Positions 50,105-60,099 of a stretch of 64,000 bases of DNA are shown here, piece by piece. Position numbers and translations under genes: made by a program. Position 1 is the first letter of the stretch, and the number at the start of each line of letters is the position of its first letter. This stretch comes from Butyricicoccus faecihominis. GTDB taxonomy: Bacteria > Bacillota > Clostridia > Oscillospirales > Butyricicoccaceae. The notes under the pieces are model-generated. The model did no database searches. It saw nothing but the letters and a program-made list of their open reading frames with translations, and was not told where the DNA came from. Where the stretch lies: positions 124,001 to 188,000 of the forward strand of contig NZ_JANGCE010000003.1 in the NCBI RefSeq assembly GCF_024462775.1. Reading direction: 5' to 3'.

Positions 50105-50309
50105 TGAATCCCTAGGCACCCGAAATTGCACGCCGCAACTTATACGCAAAACAACAGGGCGGCAAACGCTGTCCAAGTCAGGGGCAAGGGAAAGCGTGGA
50201 AGTCAAGAGGGCGAGGAAACCGTTAGGTGTCCTCTCCCTTTTGCCCCTGCGCCGGGCGGCGCACTATGAATAGCGAAGCGCTGGGCCACGCACATCATGA
50301 ACGCACGCC

Positions 50310-50382
50310 CTTACGCCCCCCATTCGTCACGCGCCTACGGCGCGCGCCACCTTCCCCTCGTGGGGGGAAGGCCAGAAAACGG
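50310..50382 (+). repeat. Intergenic repeat R3, copy 3 (without inserted hairpin)
   Basis: TTACGCCCCCCATTCGTCAC through TGGGGGGAAGGCC, contiguous, giving the uninterrupted form of 44207-44330. A further fragment is at 50418-50443. Confidence 0.65.
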
Positions 50383-50455
50383 TCTTTGCCCCCGCGCATT
50401 GCTTAAGTTGACGCATATGCCCTCGTCGGGGGAAGCCCAAATCATGCACACCGCG

Positions 50456-51289
50456 TTAAAACTGCACCCGCCGAAATTCGGAGGGCGTCATGCCGTTGCT
50501 TTTGCGGAAGGCGCGGGCAAAGTGCGAAGCGCTGTTAAAGCCGCATTGCTCCGCGATCTGCTCGATGGAAAGCGGCTGCGCCACCAAAAGCTGCTTGGCC
50601 TGTTTCAGGCGGTAGGATAGCAGGTATTCGTGCGGCGTGCAGCCCGCGTACTTGCGGAAGCAGCGGATAAAGTGCGAGGTGCTCAGGCGGCACAGGGCCG
50701 AAAGCTCGCTCAGCTCCACCGGCTCCGCAAAGTGTTCGTCGATATGGCGGATGGCGGGGTAAAGCAGCGCCGACATGGCGACGGCGTGCTCCTCCGGCGC
50801 GGCGAGCTTGCTCAATATGCGGTGCAGGTTCAGCGAGATCTGGTGCTCGTCCGTCGGGGTGGACTGGGCGGCGGCGATCACGGTCTCGAAGCTCTGGCGC
50901 AGCGCGGGGATGCGCTCGCCGGAAAAGACGATGCCGCTCTGCTCGATCAGGTAGCGGGTGTAGGGCGCGCTCGCGTTCCCGTAAAAGTGCAGCCAAAGAA
51001 ATTCCGCCCCCTCCGAGCAGTAGTAGCGGTGCGGGCGGCGGCAGTCCAGCAGTACGATCTCGCCCGCGGAGGCGGCGTCGCGCCGCCCTTCGGCCTCCAA
51101 ATGGAGCGAGCCGCCGCACATATACACCAGCAGGAACAGCTCAAGGTGCTCGCGCGCGATGTTGTACCCGTCGGTGCAGTAAAAGTGGCCGAACTGCGGG
51201 CAATAGTACAACGCGCTTTTGGCAAAGTCCGATGGAATGGAAAAATCCATAAAGGAGGTTCCCAGCACGCCGGTATCGACGATTTTCAA
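50456..51289 (-). CDS. AraC-family transcriptional regulator
   Basis: A 277-residue protein: N-terminal cupin-like ligand pocket (about 25-120) and a C-terminal double helix-turn-helix (ELSALCRLSTSHFIRCFRKYAGCTPHEYLLSYRLKQAKQLL; IEQIAEQCGFNSASHFARAFRKSNGMTPSEFRR). It lies beside the inositol-like transcripts and is a candidate activator of the duplicated promoters; this is positional inference. Confidence 0.9.
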   Translation of the reverse strand: MKIVDTGVLGTSFMDFSIPSDFAKSALYYCPQFGHFYCTDGYNIAREHLELFLLVYMCGGSLHLEAEGRRDAASAGEIVLLDCRRPHRYYCSEGAEFLWLHFYGNASAPYTRYLIEQSGIVFSGERIPALRQSFETVIAAAQSTPTDEHQISLNLHRILSKLAAPEEHAVAMSALLYPAIRHIDEHFAEPVELSELSALCRLSTSHFIRCFRKYAGCTPHEYLLSYRLKQAKQLLVAQPLSIEQIAEQCGFNSASHFARAFRKSNGMTPSEFRRVQF

Positions 51290-51368
51290 AGCGTATCCCT
51301 TCTTTCGGCGGCAATTATGGATAGCTTTATTATACGGGCTTTGCGCGGCGCGCGCAAGCGGTTTTCCG

Positions 51369-51866
51369 TTAAACGAACTGCGTTTTCAGGCAGCCGATCG
51401 CGGCGGCATAATCCGGGTGGTCGGCCACCTCGGGCACATACTCCGCGTAAGCGATTTGGCCCGATTGGTTGACGATAAAGACCGCGCGGGTCAGCAGGCC
51501 CAGCTCCTCCAGCCGGGTGCCGGTGGCGCGGCCAAAGCTATGGTCCTTATAATCGGACAGCACGCGCACGTTTTTCACGCCCGCCGCGCCGCACCAGCGC
51601 GCGGCGGCAAAGGGCAGGTCCATGCTCACCGCGAAAACCGAAACGCCGGGCAGCGCGGCGGCCTCCTCGTTAAAGCGGCGCACCTCCGCGTCGCACACGT
51701 CGGTATCGAGCGAGGGAACGGTCAGAAAAACGCGCACGCCCGCAAGCGCGGCGCCGCGCACGGTGGCGAGCGACGAATCGGTCAGCGCAAAATCGGGCAT
51801 GGCGTCGCCCACGCGAAGCGGCTTGCCGGTAAGCGCGACGGGTTTTCCCTTGAATGTGATATCCAT
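51369..51866 (-). CDS. tpx: Thiol peroxidase
   Basis: A 165-residue atypical 2-Cys peroxiredoxin. Thr55/Cys58 in TVPSLDTDVCDAE is the peroxidatic site and Cys92 the resolving cysteine, with the same 34-residue spacing as Escherichia coli Tpx (61/95). It reduces peroxides using thioredoxin in the cytoplasm. Confidence 0.94.
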   Translation of the reverse strand: MDITFKGKPVALTGKPLRVGDAMPDFALTDSSLATVRGAALAGVRVFLTVPSLDTDVCDAEVRRFNEEAAALPGVSVFAVSMDLPFAAARWCGAAGVKNVRVLSDYKDHSFGRATGTRLEELGLLTRAVFIVNQSGQIAYAEYVPEVADHPDYAAAIGCLKTQFV

Positions 51867-51948
51867 GGCGGATCATCTCCTTACTTTTTTAAAAGTATGT
51901 CCAGTTCGGCGTAAATTTGTGCGCGCGCAAATATTTGTTTTTTCCCTA

Positions 51949-51977
51949 TTGACAACGGGCCATCATAGGAATATTAT
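51949..51977 (+). promoter_or_regulatory. Promoter of the SPFH/RHH unit
   Basis: TTGACA (51949-51954), 17 bases, TATTAT (51972-51977). Confidence 0.8.
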
Positions 51978-51981
51978 AGTG

Positions 51982-51996
51982 ATATCAAAATGATAT
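51982..51996. promoter_or_regulatory. Palindromic operator at the SPFH start site
   Basis: ATATCA-AAA-TGATAT is a perfect dyad just after the -10. The regulator is not known; the small RHH protein encoded downstream is one candidate. Confidence 0.55.
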
Positions 51997-52015
51997 TAGA
52001 AACGAGGGATAAACA

Positions 52016-53053
52016 ATGGTACAACATGATGGGCGGTACGAGGAAAAGCTCCTGAAAGCGCCGAACGGTCTTGCCGTGCTGTTTCTCAATATTTTGCTGA
52101 TGATCGTTACGGTCGGCGGCATGGTATGGGGCGGTTTTTTGGTCGGCGGCGGGTCGAAGGGTCTGGTCGCGTGGGGCGTTGTGCTTCTGGTGGTATGCAT
52201 TCTGTACTGGTGCCTGCCGTGCTGGCTGATCTTCGCGGGCGTGAAGGTTTTAAAGCCGAACGAAGCGCTGGTGCTCACCCTGTTCGGCAAGTACATCGGC
52301 ACGCTCAAGGGCGAAGGCATCTTCTTTGTCAATCCGTTCTGCTCGGCGGTCAACCCGGCGGCGGAATCCGCTTTGGCCGCGGCGGCGGAGGAAGTAGCGG
52401 AGGCGGCCTCGCGCGGCGGCAAAACCACCACGACCGGCAAGCTCGGCACGAGCGCGCAGCGCGGCAAGCGCCTGTCGCTCAAGACCATGACGCTCAATAA
52501 CGATAAGCAGAAGATCAACGATCTGCTCGGCAACCCGATCATCATCGGCATTGCGGTCATTTGGCGCATCGAGGACACGGCCAAGGCGGTGTTCGCGGTG
52601 GATAATTACCGCGAGTTCCTTTCCATTCAGTGCGACGCGGCGCTGCGCAACACCGTGCGCCTGTATCCGTACGACGTTTCCGAATCGGGCGATGAAAAGA
52701 GCCTGCGCGGTTCGGCGCAGGAGATCGCCGCCGTGCTGGCCGAGGAAATTCAAAAGCGCGTGGACTGCGCGGGCCTGCGCATCGAGGAAGCGCGCATCAC
52801 CACCTTGGCTTACGCGCCCGAGATCGCCGCCGCCATGCTGCAGCGCCAGCAGGCGAGCGCCGTGATTGACGCGCGCAAGATGATCGTCGAGGGCGCGGTC
52901 GGCATGGTCGAAATGGCGCTGGGCCAGCTTTCCGAAAAAGAGGTTTGCGAGCTGGACGACGAACGCCGCGCGCAAATGGTATCCAACCTGATGGTGGTGC
53001 TGTGCGCCAATAAGGAAGCCCAGCCTATTGTCAATTCGGGCAGTATCTATTAA
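52016..53053 (+). CDS. SPFH/band-7 domain membrane protein
   Basis: A 345-residue protein: two N-terminal membrane helices (about 20-45 and 48-72), an SPFH domain starting [34 protein letters not shown] with a ~25-residue Ala/Gly-rich insertion, and a C-terminal helical region. It is a stomatin/flotillin relative likely forming membrane assemblies. The last residues are followed after 36 bases by a small DNA-binding protein gene. Confidence 0.85.
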   Translation: MVQHDGRYEEKLLKAPNGLAVLFLNILLMIVTVGGMVWGGFLVGGGSKGLVAWGVVLLVVCILYWCLPCWLIFAGVKVLKPNEALVLTLFGKYIGTLKGEGIFFVNPFCSAVNPAAESALAAAAEEVAEAASRGGKTTTTGKLGTSAQRGKRLSLKTMTLNNDKQKINDLLGNPIIIGIAVIWRIEDTAKAVFAVDNYREFLSIQCDAALRNTVRLYPYDVSESGDEKSLRGSAQEIAAVLAEEIQKRVDCAGLRIEEARITTLAYAPEIAAAMLQRQQASAVIDARKMIVEGAVGMVEMALGQLSEKEVCELDDERRAQMVSNLMVVLCANKEAQPIVNSGSIY

Positions 53054-53089
53054 AATAGAAGCAGGTTTTAAAGAAAGGGGTGGAACGCC

Positions 53090-53263
53090 GTGGCGGACAA
53101 GGAAAAAGCAAAAAAACAGGTGCCGCTGCGGCTTTCCGCCTCGCTGTACGACGAGATCGCCCGTTGGGCCGAGGATGAGTTCCGCTCGGTCAACGGGCAG
53201 ATCGAATTTCTGCTGACGGAGGCCGTGCGCCGCCGCAAAAAGGGCAAGCAGCAGGACGAATGA
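53090..53263 (+). CDS. Arc-type ribbon-helix-helix protein
   Basis: A 57-residue protein too short for most gene callers. GTG 53090 follows AAAGGGG. Sequence [43 protein letters not shown] has the Arc/MetJ pattern: beta strand VPLRLS, then two helices. It is encoded right after the SPFH gene, likely in one transcript, and may autoregulate it or serve as an SPFH-associated adaptor. Confidence 0.75.
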   Translation: MADKEKAKKQVPLRLSASLYDEIARWAEDEFRSVNGQIEFLLTEAVRRRKKGKQQDE

Positions 53264-53331
53264 AGGCGGGCGCGGCGCGGGGCCCGGCGGCGGCGCGAGG
53301 GACCCGCTGCAAAAAAATATCAAATTTGCGC

Positions 53332-53360
53332 TTGACAAATTATCACGCCGGGCATATACT
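53332..53360 (+). promoter_or_regulatory. Promoter of the trp operon
   Basis: TTGACA (53332-53337), 17 bases, TATACT (53355-53360). Confidence 0.85.
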
Positions 53361-53367
53361 GTGAAAC

Positions 53368-53672
53368 AGAACAAAGCAAAACCGCAGAGCAGGAGTAAGT
53401 AAGAACGAAACCGCGCGTTTCAGAGAGCCGCCCGTTTGGTGCGAGGGCAGCCGTGAAGGACGTTCCGAATGGACCTGTGAGGGCAGCCCCAAACCCGTTG
53501 TTTCTTCGGGGAGTAGGCGCTGACGGGGTTCCCGCCGTTACCATGGGAGGGCGCGTGTCGGCGCGTCTGTAGAGCGGGCGTTTTTTATAACGTCAATTTG
53601 GGTGGTACCGCAGAAGTTTCGGCTTTTGTCCCATGATGCAATTTTGCACCATGAGGACGAAGGCTTTTTTTT
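53368..53672 (+). ncRNA. Tryptophan T-box riboswitch
   Basis: The leader contains the T-box GGGTGGTACCGC (53600-53611) for the antiterminator, a stem I with an AGTA-containing segment near 53512, and a specifier-loop UGG (53470-53472, context GAATGGACC) matching tRNA-Trp. A terminator hairpin GCTTTTGTCC / GGACGAAGGC with T8 spans 53622-53672. Uncharged tRNA-Trp would turn on trpEGDCFBA. Confidence 0.95.
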
Positions 53673-53697
53673 ATTGCCATTTTTGGAGGGATAACGC

Positions 53698-55158
53698 ATG
53701 ATAACGCCAAACGCAGACGCGATTTTAGCGCTGGCAAAGGAGTATACGACCATTCCGGTCTCGCGCGAGGTTTACGCCGACGTTGCGACGCCGATCGCCC
53801 TTTTGCGGCGGCTGCAACAAAAATCAAACCGGTTTTTCCTGCTTGAAAGCGTGGAGGGCGGCGAAAAATGGGCGCGTTACTCCTTTCTGGGCTACGACCC
53901 GGTGCTGCGCGCCCGTTGCAAAAGCGGCGTGGTCACGCTGGAAGGCGCGCAAAACCGCACGGTGGAGACGGATAAACCGCTGGATGTGCTGCGCGAAACG
54001 CTGGATCAGTACCGTTCGCCCCGGATCGAGGGCCTGCCCCCGTTCACGGGCGGCTTCGTCGGCTACTTCGCCTACGCGATGATCGGCTACGCCGAACCGA
54101 CGCTTACGGTGGGGCGCGGCGATTGGGACGATTTCGATCTGCTGCTGTTCGACAAGGTGATCGCGTACGACCATTTGAAGCAGAAGATCGTGCTGATCGC
54201 CAACATGAAGACCGACAACGTGCTGGAAAACTACGGCAAGGCCTGCGCCGAGCTGGAAAGCATGGCCGCGCTGGTGGGCGACCAAACGCCGCTGCCCGCG
54301 GCGCGCGCGGCGGAAAAGCCGCGGTTCACCTGCAACCTAACCGAGGAAGCGTACGGGGAGATCGTAAACCGGACGCGCGAGCATATCTTTGACGGCGACA
54401 TTTTTCAGGCCGTGCAGTCGCGGCAATTCACGGCCCCGTACGCGGGCAGCCTGCTTTCCGCCTACCGCGTGCTGCGCACGACCAACCCTTCGCCCTATAT
54501 GGTGTTCCTTTCGATCGATGGGGATGAGATCATGTGCTCCTCGCCCGAAACGCTGGTGCGCTTGCAGGACGGACGGCTGACGACCTTCCCCGTGGCGGGC
54601 TCCCGCCCGCGCGGCGCGACGGAAGCCGAGGACAAGGCGCTCGAAGCCGAGCTGCTTCGCGATGAAAAGGAGCTTTCCGAGCACAACATGCTGGTCGATC
54701 TGGGGCGGAACGATCTGGGCCGCGTATCAAAGGTCGGCACGGTCGATGTGACCGAGTACATGATGGTGCACCGTTACTCCAAGATCATGCACATCTGCTC
54801 GCAGGTGGAGGGCGACATCCGCGCGGACCGCGACGCGCTTTCGGCCATCGAGGCGGTGCTGCCCGCGGGCACGCTGTCCGGCGCGCCCAAGATCCGGGCG
54901 TGCGAGATCATTGAGGAATTGGAGCCCGTGCCGCGCGGCGTGTACGGCGGCGCGCTGGGCTATCTGGATTTCACGGGCAATATGGATACCTGCATCGCCA
55001 TTCGCATGGCGGCCAAAAAGAACGGCACGGTTACGGTGCAGGCGGGCGGCGGCATCGTCGCGGATTCCGTGCCCGCAAGCGAATATCAGGAAAGCGCGAA
55101 CAAGGCGCGCGCGGTGATGGACGCGCTGGAGCGCGCATCGGAGGTGGACGACGGATGA
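53698..55158 (+). CDS. trpE: Anthranilate synthase component I
   Basis: A 486-residue chorismate-using enzyme. N-terminal regulatory part with the LLESVEGGEKWARYSFLG tryptophan-binding segment; catalytic domain with QAVQSRQF, PSPYMVFL, CSSPETLVRL, PVAGSRPRG and AGTLSGAPKIRA. First gene of the T-box-controlled operon; overlaps trpG by four bases. Confidence 0.97.
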   Translation: MITPNADAILALAKEYTTIPVSREVYADVATPIALLRRLQQKSNRFFLLESVEGGEKWARYSFLGYDPVLRARCKSGVVTLEGAQNRTVETDKPLDVLRETLDQYRSPRIEGLPPFTGGFVGYFAYAMIGYAEPTLTVGRGDWDDFDLLLFDKVIAYDHLKQKIVLIANMKTDNVLENYGKACAELESMAALVGDQTPLPAARAAEKPRFTCNLTEEAYGEIVNRTREHIFDGDIFQAVQSRQFTAPYAGSLLSAYRVLRTTNPSPYMVFLSIDGDEIMCSSPETLVRLQDGRLTTFPVAGSRPRGATEAEDKALEAELLRDEKELSEHNMLVDLGRNDLGRVSKVGTVDVTEYMMVHRYSKIMHICSQVEGDIRADRDALSAIEAVLPAGTLSGAPKIRACEIIEELEPVPRGVYGGALGYLDFTGNMDTCIAIRMAAKKNGTVTVQAGGGIVADSVPASEYQESANKARAVMDALERASEVDDG

Positions 55159-55742
55159 TACTGCTGATCGATAATTACGATTCCTTTTCCTATAACCTGT
55201 ACCAGCAGGCGGCGGCGATTAAGCCGGATATCCGCGTGGTGCGAAACGACGCGGTGACGGAGGAGGAGATCGAGGAGATGAACCCCTCGCACATTCTGCT
55301 TTCGCCCGGCCCGGGCTACCCGAAGGACGCGGGCGTGTGCGAGCGGGTGGTGCAAAAGCTTGGCGGCCGCATCCCGATCTTGGGCGTGTGCCTTGGCCAT
55401 CAGGCCATTTGCGAAGTGTTCGGCGCGGAGATTGTGCACGCGAAGCAGCTGATGCACGGCAAAAAAAGCACGATCGAGGTCGACGCGGCGGACCCGCTTT
55501 TCCACGGCCTGCCGCGCGGGCTCGAGGTGGCGCGCTATCACTCGCTGGTGGCAAAGCCGGAAAGCATGCCGGAAGTCCTTACCGTTTTGGCGCGCGATGC
55601 GAACGGCGAGATCATGGCCGTTCGTCACCGCGAACAGCCGGTTTACGGCGTGCAGTTTCACCCGGAATCGATTTTGACGCCGTTAGGCGATACGATTATG
55701 AGAAACTTTCTTACCATGTCAGTTGAGGAGGCAATACAGTGA
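55155..55742 (+). CDS. trpG: Anthranilate synthase component II (glutamine amidotransferase)
   Basis: A 195-residue class I amidotransferase supplying ammonia to TrpE. Catalytic triad Cys79 (GVCLGHQAI), His169 and Glu171 (GVQFHPESIL). ATGA overlap with trpE. It is separate from trpD, unlike in enterics. Confidence 0.97.
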   Translation: MILLIDNYDSFSYNLYQQAAAIKPDIRVVRNDAVTEEEIEEMNPSHILLSPGPGYPKDAGVCERVVQKLGGRIPILGVCLGHQAICEVFGAEIVHAKQLMHGKKSTIEVDAADPLFHGLPRGLEVARYHSLVAKPESMPEVLTVLARDANGEIMAVRHREQPVYGVQFHPESILTPLGDTIMRNFLTMSVEEAIQ

Positions 55743-56758
55743 TGATGCAGCAAGCGATACACGAGGCCATCAACGGCCACGATCTGGATTATGCGACGGC
55801 CCGCGCGGCCATGGAACAAATGATGGAGGGCACCGCCACCGAAATCGAGATGGCGACCCTGCTGACCGCCCTGCGCATGAAGGGCGAAACGATCACCGAG
55901 ATCACGGCCTGCGCCGAGGTCATGCGAGAAAAGGGCGCGCACATCGAGCCGAAGGGCGCGGTGATGGATATCGTCGGCACCGGCGGGGACGAGGTCGGCT
56001 CGTTCAATATCTCGACCACGGCGGCCTTTGTCGCGGCGGCGGGCGGCGTGCCAATCGCCAAGCACGGCAACCGCTCGGTTTCGTCCAAGTCGGGCGCGGC
56101 GGACGTGCTGGAAACGCTGGGCGTGGCGCTCGATCTCAGCCCGGCGCAGAACGAGCGGGTGCTCGCGGAGACCGGCATCTGCTTTCTGTTCGCGCAGGGC
56201 TACCACAAATCGATGAAAAACGTCGCCCCGGTGCGCAAGGGCATGCGCGAGCGCACGCTCTTCAACGTGCTCGGACCGCTGTCCAACCCGGCGCGCGCGA
56301 CCATGCAGCTGCTCGGCGTGTACGATGAAAAGCTTGTATTGCCGATGGCGCAGGTGCTTTCCAATCTGGGCGTGACGCGCGGCATGGTCGTATGCGGCGG
56401 CGGTATGGACGAGGCGAGCCTTTTGGGCGAGAACCACGTGTGCGAAATTCGCTTCGGCAAGCTTTCGCCGTATTCGTTCCGGCCCGGCGATCTGGGCCTT
56501 CAAAACTGCACGGTGGACGATCTGCGCGGCGGCCTGCCCGCGGAAAACGCGGTTATCACGCGAAACGTTCTTTCCGGCAAGGAGCGGGGCGCCAAGCGGG
56601 AGGAAATATTGCTCAACGCGGGCATCGCCCTGTACCTCGGCATCGACGGCTACGAGCTGACCGACGGGATCGCGCGGGCCGCCGAGCTGATTGACAGCGG
56701 CAAGGCGTACCAAAAGCTCGAACAATTCATTCGGGCGACGCAGGAGGTGTCCGCGTGA
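55742..56758 (+). CDS. trpD: Anthranilate phosphoribosyltransferase
   Basis: A 338-residue enzyme joining anthranilate to PRPP. Conserved DIVGTGGDEVGSFNISTTAAFVAAAGGVPIAKHGNRSVSSKSGAADVLE. AGGAGG at 55726-55731 serves ATG 55742 (overlapping the trpG TGA) or GTG 55739. Overlaps trpC. Confidence 0.97.
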   Translation: MMQQAIHEAINGHDLDYATARAAMEQMMEGTATEIEMATLLTALRMKGETITEITACAEVMREKGAHIEPKGAVMDIVGTGGDEVGSFNISTTAAFVAAAGGVPIAKHGNRSVSSKSGAADVLETLGVALDLSPAQNERVLAETGICFLFAQGYHKSMKNVAPVRKGMRERTLFNVLGPLSNPARATMQLLGVYDEKLVLPMAQVLSNLGVTRGMVVCGGGMDEASLLGENHVCEIRFGKLSPYSFRPGDLGLQNCTVDDLRGGLPAENAVITRNVLSGKERGAKREEILLNAGIALYLGIDGYELTDGIARAAELIDSGKAYQKLEQFIRATQEVSA

Positions 56759-57537
56759 TCTTAGACGAACTGGCGCGCCACGCGCAGGAGCGCGTGGCCG
56801 AAGCGAAGAAAGCGGTATCTCTTGCGGAGATCATGGCCAAAGCGAAGGCCCTGCCGAAGGGTGATTTCCGCTTTGAAAAGGCGCTTGCCGGGAAGAACGC
56901 TTCCTTTATCTGCGAGGTCAAGAAGGCCTCGCCCTCTAAGGGCGTGATCGACGAGCAGTTCGACTATCTGGCCACCGCCATGCTGTACGAGGACGCGGGC
57001 GCGGACTGCGTTTCCGTGCTGACCGAGCCCAAATGGTTTTTGGGCTCGAACGATATTTTCCGCGCGATCCGCTTGGCGGTCGACCTGCCGCTGCTGCGCA
57101 AGGATTTTACGGTCGATGAATACCAGATCTACGAAGCCAAGTGCATGGGCGCGGACGCGGTGCTGCTCATTTGCGCGCTGCTAGATACCGAAACGCTGCG
57201 GCGCTATCTCGCCGTGTGCGACGGACTGGGCCTTTCCGCGCTGGTCGAAGCGCACGACGAGGGGGAGCTATCCTCCGCCGTGCGGGCGGGCGCGCGGGTG
57301 ATCGGCGTGAACAACCGCAATTTAAAGGATTTTTCGGTCGACCTGACCAACGCGGCCCGGCTGCGCGGCATGGCCCCGGCGGGCACGGTGTTCGTGGCGG
57401 AAAGCGGCGTGGCCTCGCCCGAGGACGCGGCGGCGCTGCGCCGGGCCGGGGCGGACGCGCTGCTCGTGGGCGAATACCTGATGCGCGCGCTCGATAAGGA
57501 GGGCGCGCTGAAAGGCCTGAAAGAGGCGGTGCGATGA
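56755..57537 (+). CDS. trpC: Indole-3-glycerol-phosphate synthase
   Basis: A 260-residue TIM barrel. Catalytic segments FICEVKKASPSKG, LLRKDFTVDEYQIYEA, VEAHDEGEL, VIGVNNRNLKDFSVD and FVAESGV are in order. GTG start overlaps the trpD stop. Confidence 0.97.
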   Translation: MILDELARHAQERVAEAKKAVSLAEIMAKAKALPKGDFRFEKALAGKNASFICEVKKASPSKGVIDEQFDYLATAMLYEDAGADCVSVLTEPKWFLGSNDIFRAIRLAVDLPLLRKDFTVDEYQIYEAKCMGADAVLLICALLDTETLRRYLAVCDGLGLSALVEAHDEGELSSAVRAGARVIGVNNRNLKDFSVDLTNAARLRGMAPAGTVFVAESGVASPEDAAALRRAGADALLVGEYLMRALDKEGALKGLKEAVR

Positions 57538-58145
57538 AGCTGAAATTCTGCGGCCTGACGCGCGAGGCCGATATTGAGGCGGCGAACGAGACCGGGCCGG
57601 ATTATATCGGCTTTGTGTTCGCGGAAAGCCGCCGCCGCGTGTCCGATTTGGACGCGGCGCGTTTAAAAGCGCGGCTGGACCCGGCGATAAAGGCGGTGGG
57701 CGTGTTTGTAAACGACACGCCGGAACACATTGCCGCGCTCGCGGGCGAGGGGATCATAGCGCTTGCCCAGCTGCACGGCGACGAGGACGCGCGCGTGATC
57801 GAGCGCCTGCGCCGTTTGACCGACGTGCCGCTCATCAAGGCGGTGCGCGTGAAAACGCGCGCGGATATCGAAAGGGCGCTTGCGCTGCCGGTCGATTACC
57901 TGCTGCTCGATACTTATGTGGGCCACGCCTACGGGGGCAGCGGCAAAGCGTTCGATTGGTCGCTGATCGGCGATATCCCGAAGCCCTATTTTCTCGCGGG
58001 CGGGCTGCGGCCGGAGAATTTGGAACAGGCGCTGCGAACGGGCGCGTACGCGCTCGACCTATCGAGCGGCATTGAAACAAACGGCGTGAAGGACCCCGCG
58101 AAAATGCGCGCCGTCGCGGAACGAGTAAGGAGAGTAAGACCATGA
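57534..58145 (+). CDS. trpF: Phosphoribosylanthranilate isomerase
   Basis: A 203-residue TIM barrel with [15 protein letters not shown] (catalytic Cys), [31 protein letters not shown] (catalytic Asp) and [15 protein letters not shown] overlaps on both sides. Confidence 0.96.
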   Translation: MKLKFCGLTREADIEAANETGPDYIGFVFAESRRRVSDLDAARLKARLDPAIKAVGVFVNDTPEHIAALAGEGIIALAQLHGDEDARVIERLRRLTDVPLIKAVRVKTRADIERALALPVDYLLLDTYVGHAYGGSGKAFDWSLIGDIPKPYFLAGGLRPENLEQALRTGAYALDLSSGIETNGVKDPAKMRAVAERVRRVRP

Positions 58146-59326
58146 GTAAAGGACGCTTCGGCGTGCACGGCGGACAGTATATCCCCGAAACGCTGATGAA
58201 CGCGGTCATCGAGCTGGAACAGGCGTATGACCGTTATAAAAACGACCCGGACTTTAACCGGGAGCTGACAGATCTTTTGAACAACTACGCGGGCCGCCCC
58301 TCGCGCCTGTATTACGCCGCGCATATGACGGAAAAGCTCGGCGGCGCGAAGATATATTTAAAGCGCGAGGATTTGAACCACACGGGCGCGCACAAGATCA
58401 ACAACGTGCTGGGGCAGGTGCTGCTCGCTAAAAAGATGGGCAAGACCCGCGTGATCGCGGAGACCGGCGCGGGCCAGCACGGCGTGGCCACCGCCACCGC
58501 CGCCGCGCTGATGGGGCTGGAGTGCGAGGTGTTCATGGGCCGCGAGGACACCGAGCGGCAGGCGCTGAACGTGTACCGTATGCGGCTGCTGGGAGCCGCG
58601 GTGCACCCGGTGGACGCGGGAACGGCCACCTTAAAGGACGCGGTGTCCGAAACCATGCGCGAGTGGACCTCGCGCATCGAGGATACGCATTATGTGCTCG
58701 GCTCCTGCATGGGGCCGCACCCCTTTCCGACCACTGTCCGCGATTTTCAGGCCGTTATCTCCAAGGAAATCCGCGAGCAGTGCATGGAGCGGGAAGGCCG
58801 CCTGCCGGACGCGGTGCTGGCCTGCGTGGGCGGCGGCTCGAACGCGATCGGCGCGTTTTATCACTTTATCGGGGATAAGAACGTGCGCCTGATCGGCTGC
58901 GAAGCGGCCGGACGCGGGGTGAGCACCGCCGAGACCGCCGCGACCATCGCGACCGGGCGGCTCGGCATTTTCCACGGCATGAAAAGCTATTTCTGTCAGG
59001 ACGGGTACGGCCAGATCGCGCCGGTCTACTCCATTTCGGCGGGGCTGGACTATCCGGGCATTGGCCCGGAGCACGCGCATTTGCACGATACCGGCCGCGC
59101 TGAGTACGTCGCCGTGACGGACGACGAAGCGGTTGACGCGTTCGAGTACCTGTCCCGCACGGAGGGCGTCATACCGGCCATCGAATCGGCGCACGCGGTC
59201 GCGCACGCGATGAAGCTCGCGCCCACGATGGGCCGCGAACAAATCATTGTTATCAACCTGTCCGGCCGCGGCGACAAGGACGTGGCCGCGATCGCGCGGT
59301 ATCGCGGGGAGGATCTGCATGAGTAA
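58142..59326 (+). CDS. trpB: Tryptophan synthase beta chain
   Basis: A 394-residue PLP enzyme. Lys85 in [13 protein letters not shown] is the Schiff-base lysine; [13 protein letters not shown] and the phosphate-binding [12 protein letters not shown] loop are conserved. TrpB1-type length. It condenses indole with serine in complex with TrpA. Confidence 0.97.
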   Translation: MSKGRFGVHGGQYIPETLMNAVIELEQAYDRYKNDPDFNRELTDLLNNYAGRPSRLYYAAHMTEKLGGAKIYLKREDLNHTGAHKINNVLGQVLLAKKMGKTRVIAETGAGQHGVATATAAALMGLECEVFMGREDTERQALNVYRMRLLGAAVHPVDAGTATLKDAVSETMREWTSRIEDTHYVLGSCMGPHPFPTTVRDFQAVISKEIREQCMEREGRLPDAVLACVGGGSNAIGAFYHFIGDKNVRLIGCEAAGRGVSTAETAATIATGRLGIFHGMKSYFCQDGYGQIAPVYSISAGLDYPGIGPEHAHLHDTGRAEYVAVTDDEAVDAFEYLSRTEGVIPAIESAHAVAHAMKLAPTMGREQIIVINLSGRGDKDVAAIARYRGEDLHE

Positions 59327-60098
59327 CATAAAAGCCGCCTTTGCAAACGGCAAGGCGTTCATTCCCTTTGTCACCTGCGGCGATCCGTCGCTTGAAACGA
59401 CCGAGCGGCTCGTATACGCCATGGCGGAGGCGGGGGCCGATCTGATCGAGCTGGGCATCCCGTTTTCCGATCCCACGGCGGAAGGCCCGGTCATTCAGGC
59501 GGCGAACGTGCGGGCGCTCGCGCGCGGCGCGACGACGGATAAGATTTTCGACATGGCGCGCCGCATCCGTCAAAAGATAGAAACGCCGATGGTGTTCATG
59601 ACCTATGCGAACGTTGTTTTCTCCTATGGCGCGGAGCGGTTCATCCGCACCGCCGCCGAGATCGGCATGGACGGCCTGATCCTGCCCGACCTGCCCTTTG
59701 AGGAAAAGGAGGAGTTTAGCCCGCTGTGCAAGAGATATGGCCTTGATCTGGTCTCGCTGATCGCGCCGACCTCGCGCGAGCGCGCGCGCCGCATCGCAAG
59801 AGAGGCCGACGGCTTTGTCTACTGCGTTTCCTCGTTGGGCGTGACCGGCGAGCGCGCGGCCATCACGACCGACATCGGCGCGATGGTGCGGCTGGTCAAG
59901 GAGGAAAAGGACATTCCCTGCGCGGTCGGCTTTGGCATTTCCACCCCGGCGCAGGCAAAAAAAATGGCCGCCCAGTCGGACGGCGCGATCGTCGGCTCGG
60001 CGATCGTGAAGCTGTGCGCGCGGTACGGGGCGGACTGTGTGGAACCCGTCGCGCGGTATGTGCGCGAAATGAAGGCCGCCGTCCGCGAGGCGAACTGA
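59319..60098 (+). CDS. trpA: Tryptophan synthase alpha chain
   Basis: A 259-residue TIM barrel. Glu44 (ELGIPFS) matches catalytic Glu49 of Salmonella TrpA. The second catalytic position (Asp60, ADGP) is Glu55 here (AEGP), a substitution I recall as common in Firmicutes. It overlaps trpB by eight bases; the annotated start is the ATG after GGGGAGG. Confidence 0.95.
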   Translation: MSNIKAAFANGKAFIPFVTCGDPSLETTERLVYAMAEAGADLIELGIPFSDPTAEGPVIQAANVRALARGATTDKIFDMARRIRQKIETPMVFMTYANVVFSYGAERFIRTAAEIGMDGLILPDLPFEEKEEFSPLCKRYGLDLVSLIAPTSRERARRIAREADGFVYCVSSLGVTGERAAITTDIGAMVRLVKEEKDIPCAVGFGISTPAQAKKMAAQSDGAIVGSAIVKLCARYGADCVEPVARYVREMKAAVREAN

Positions 60099-60099
60099 G

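Noticed and set aside
50052-50273. 73-codon plus-strand frame in the gap after the binding-protein gene
   Set aside because: It runs through an R4 repeat module and has no ribosome-binding site or homology I can recognise.
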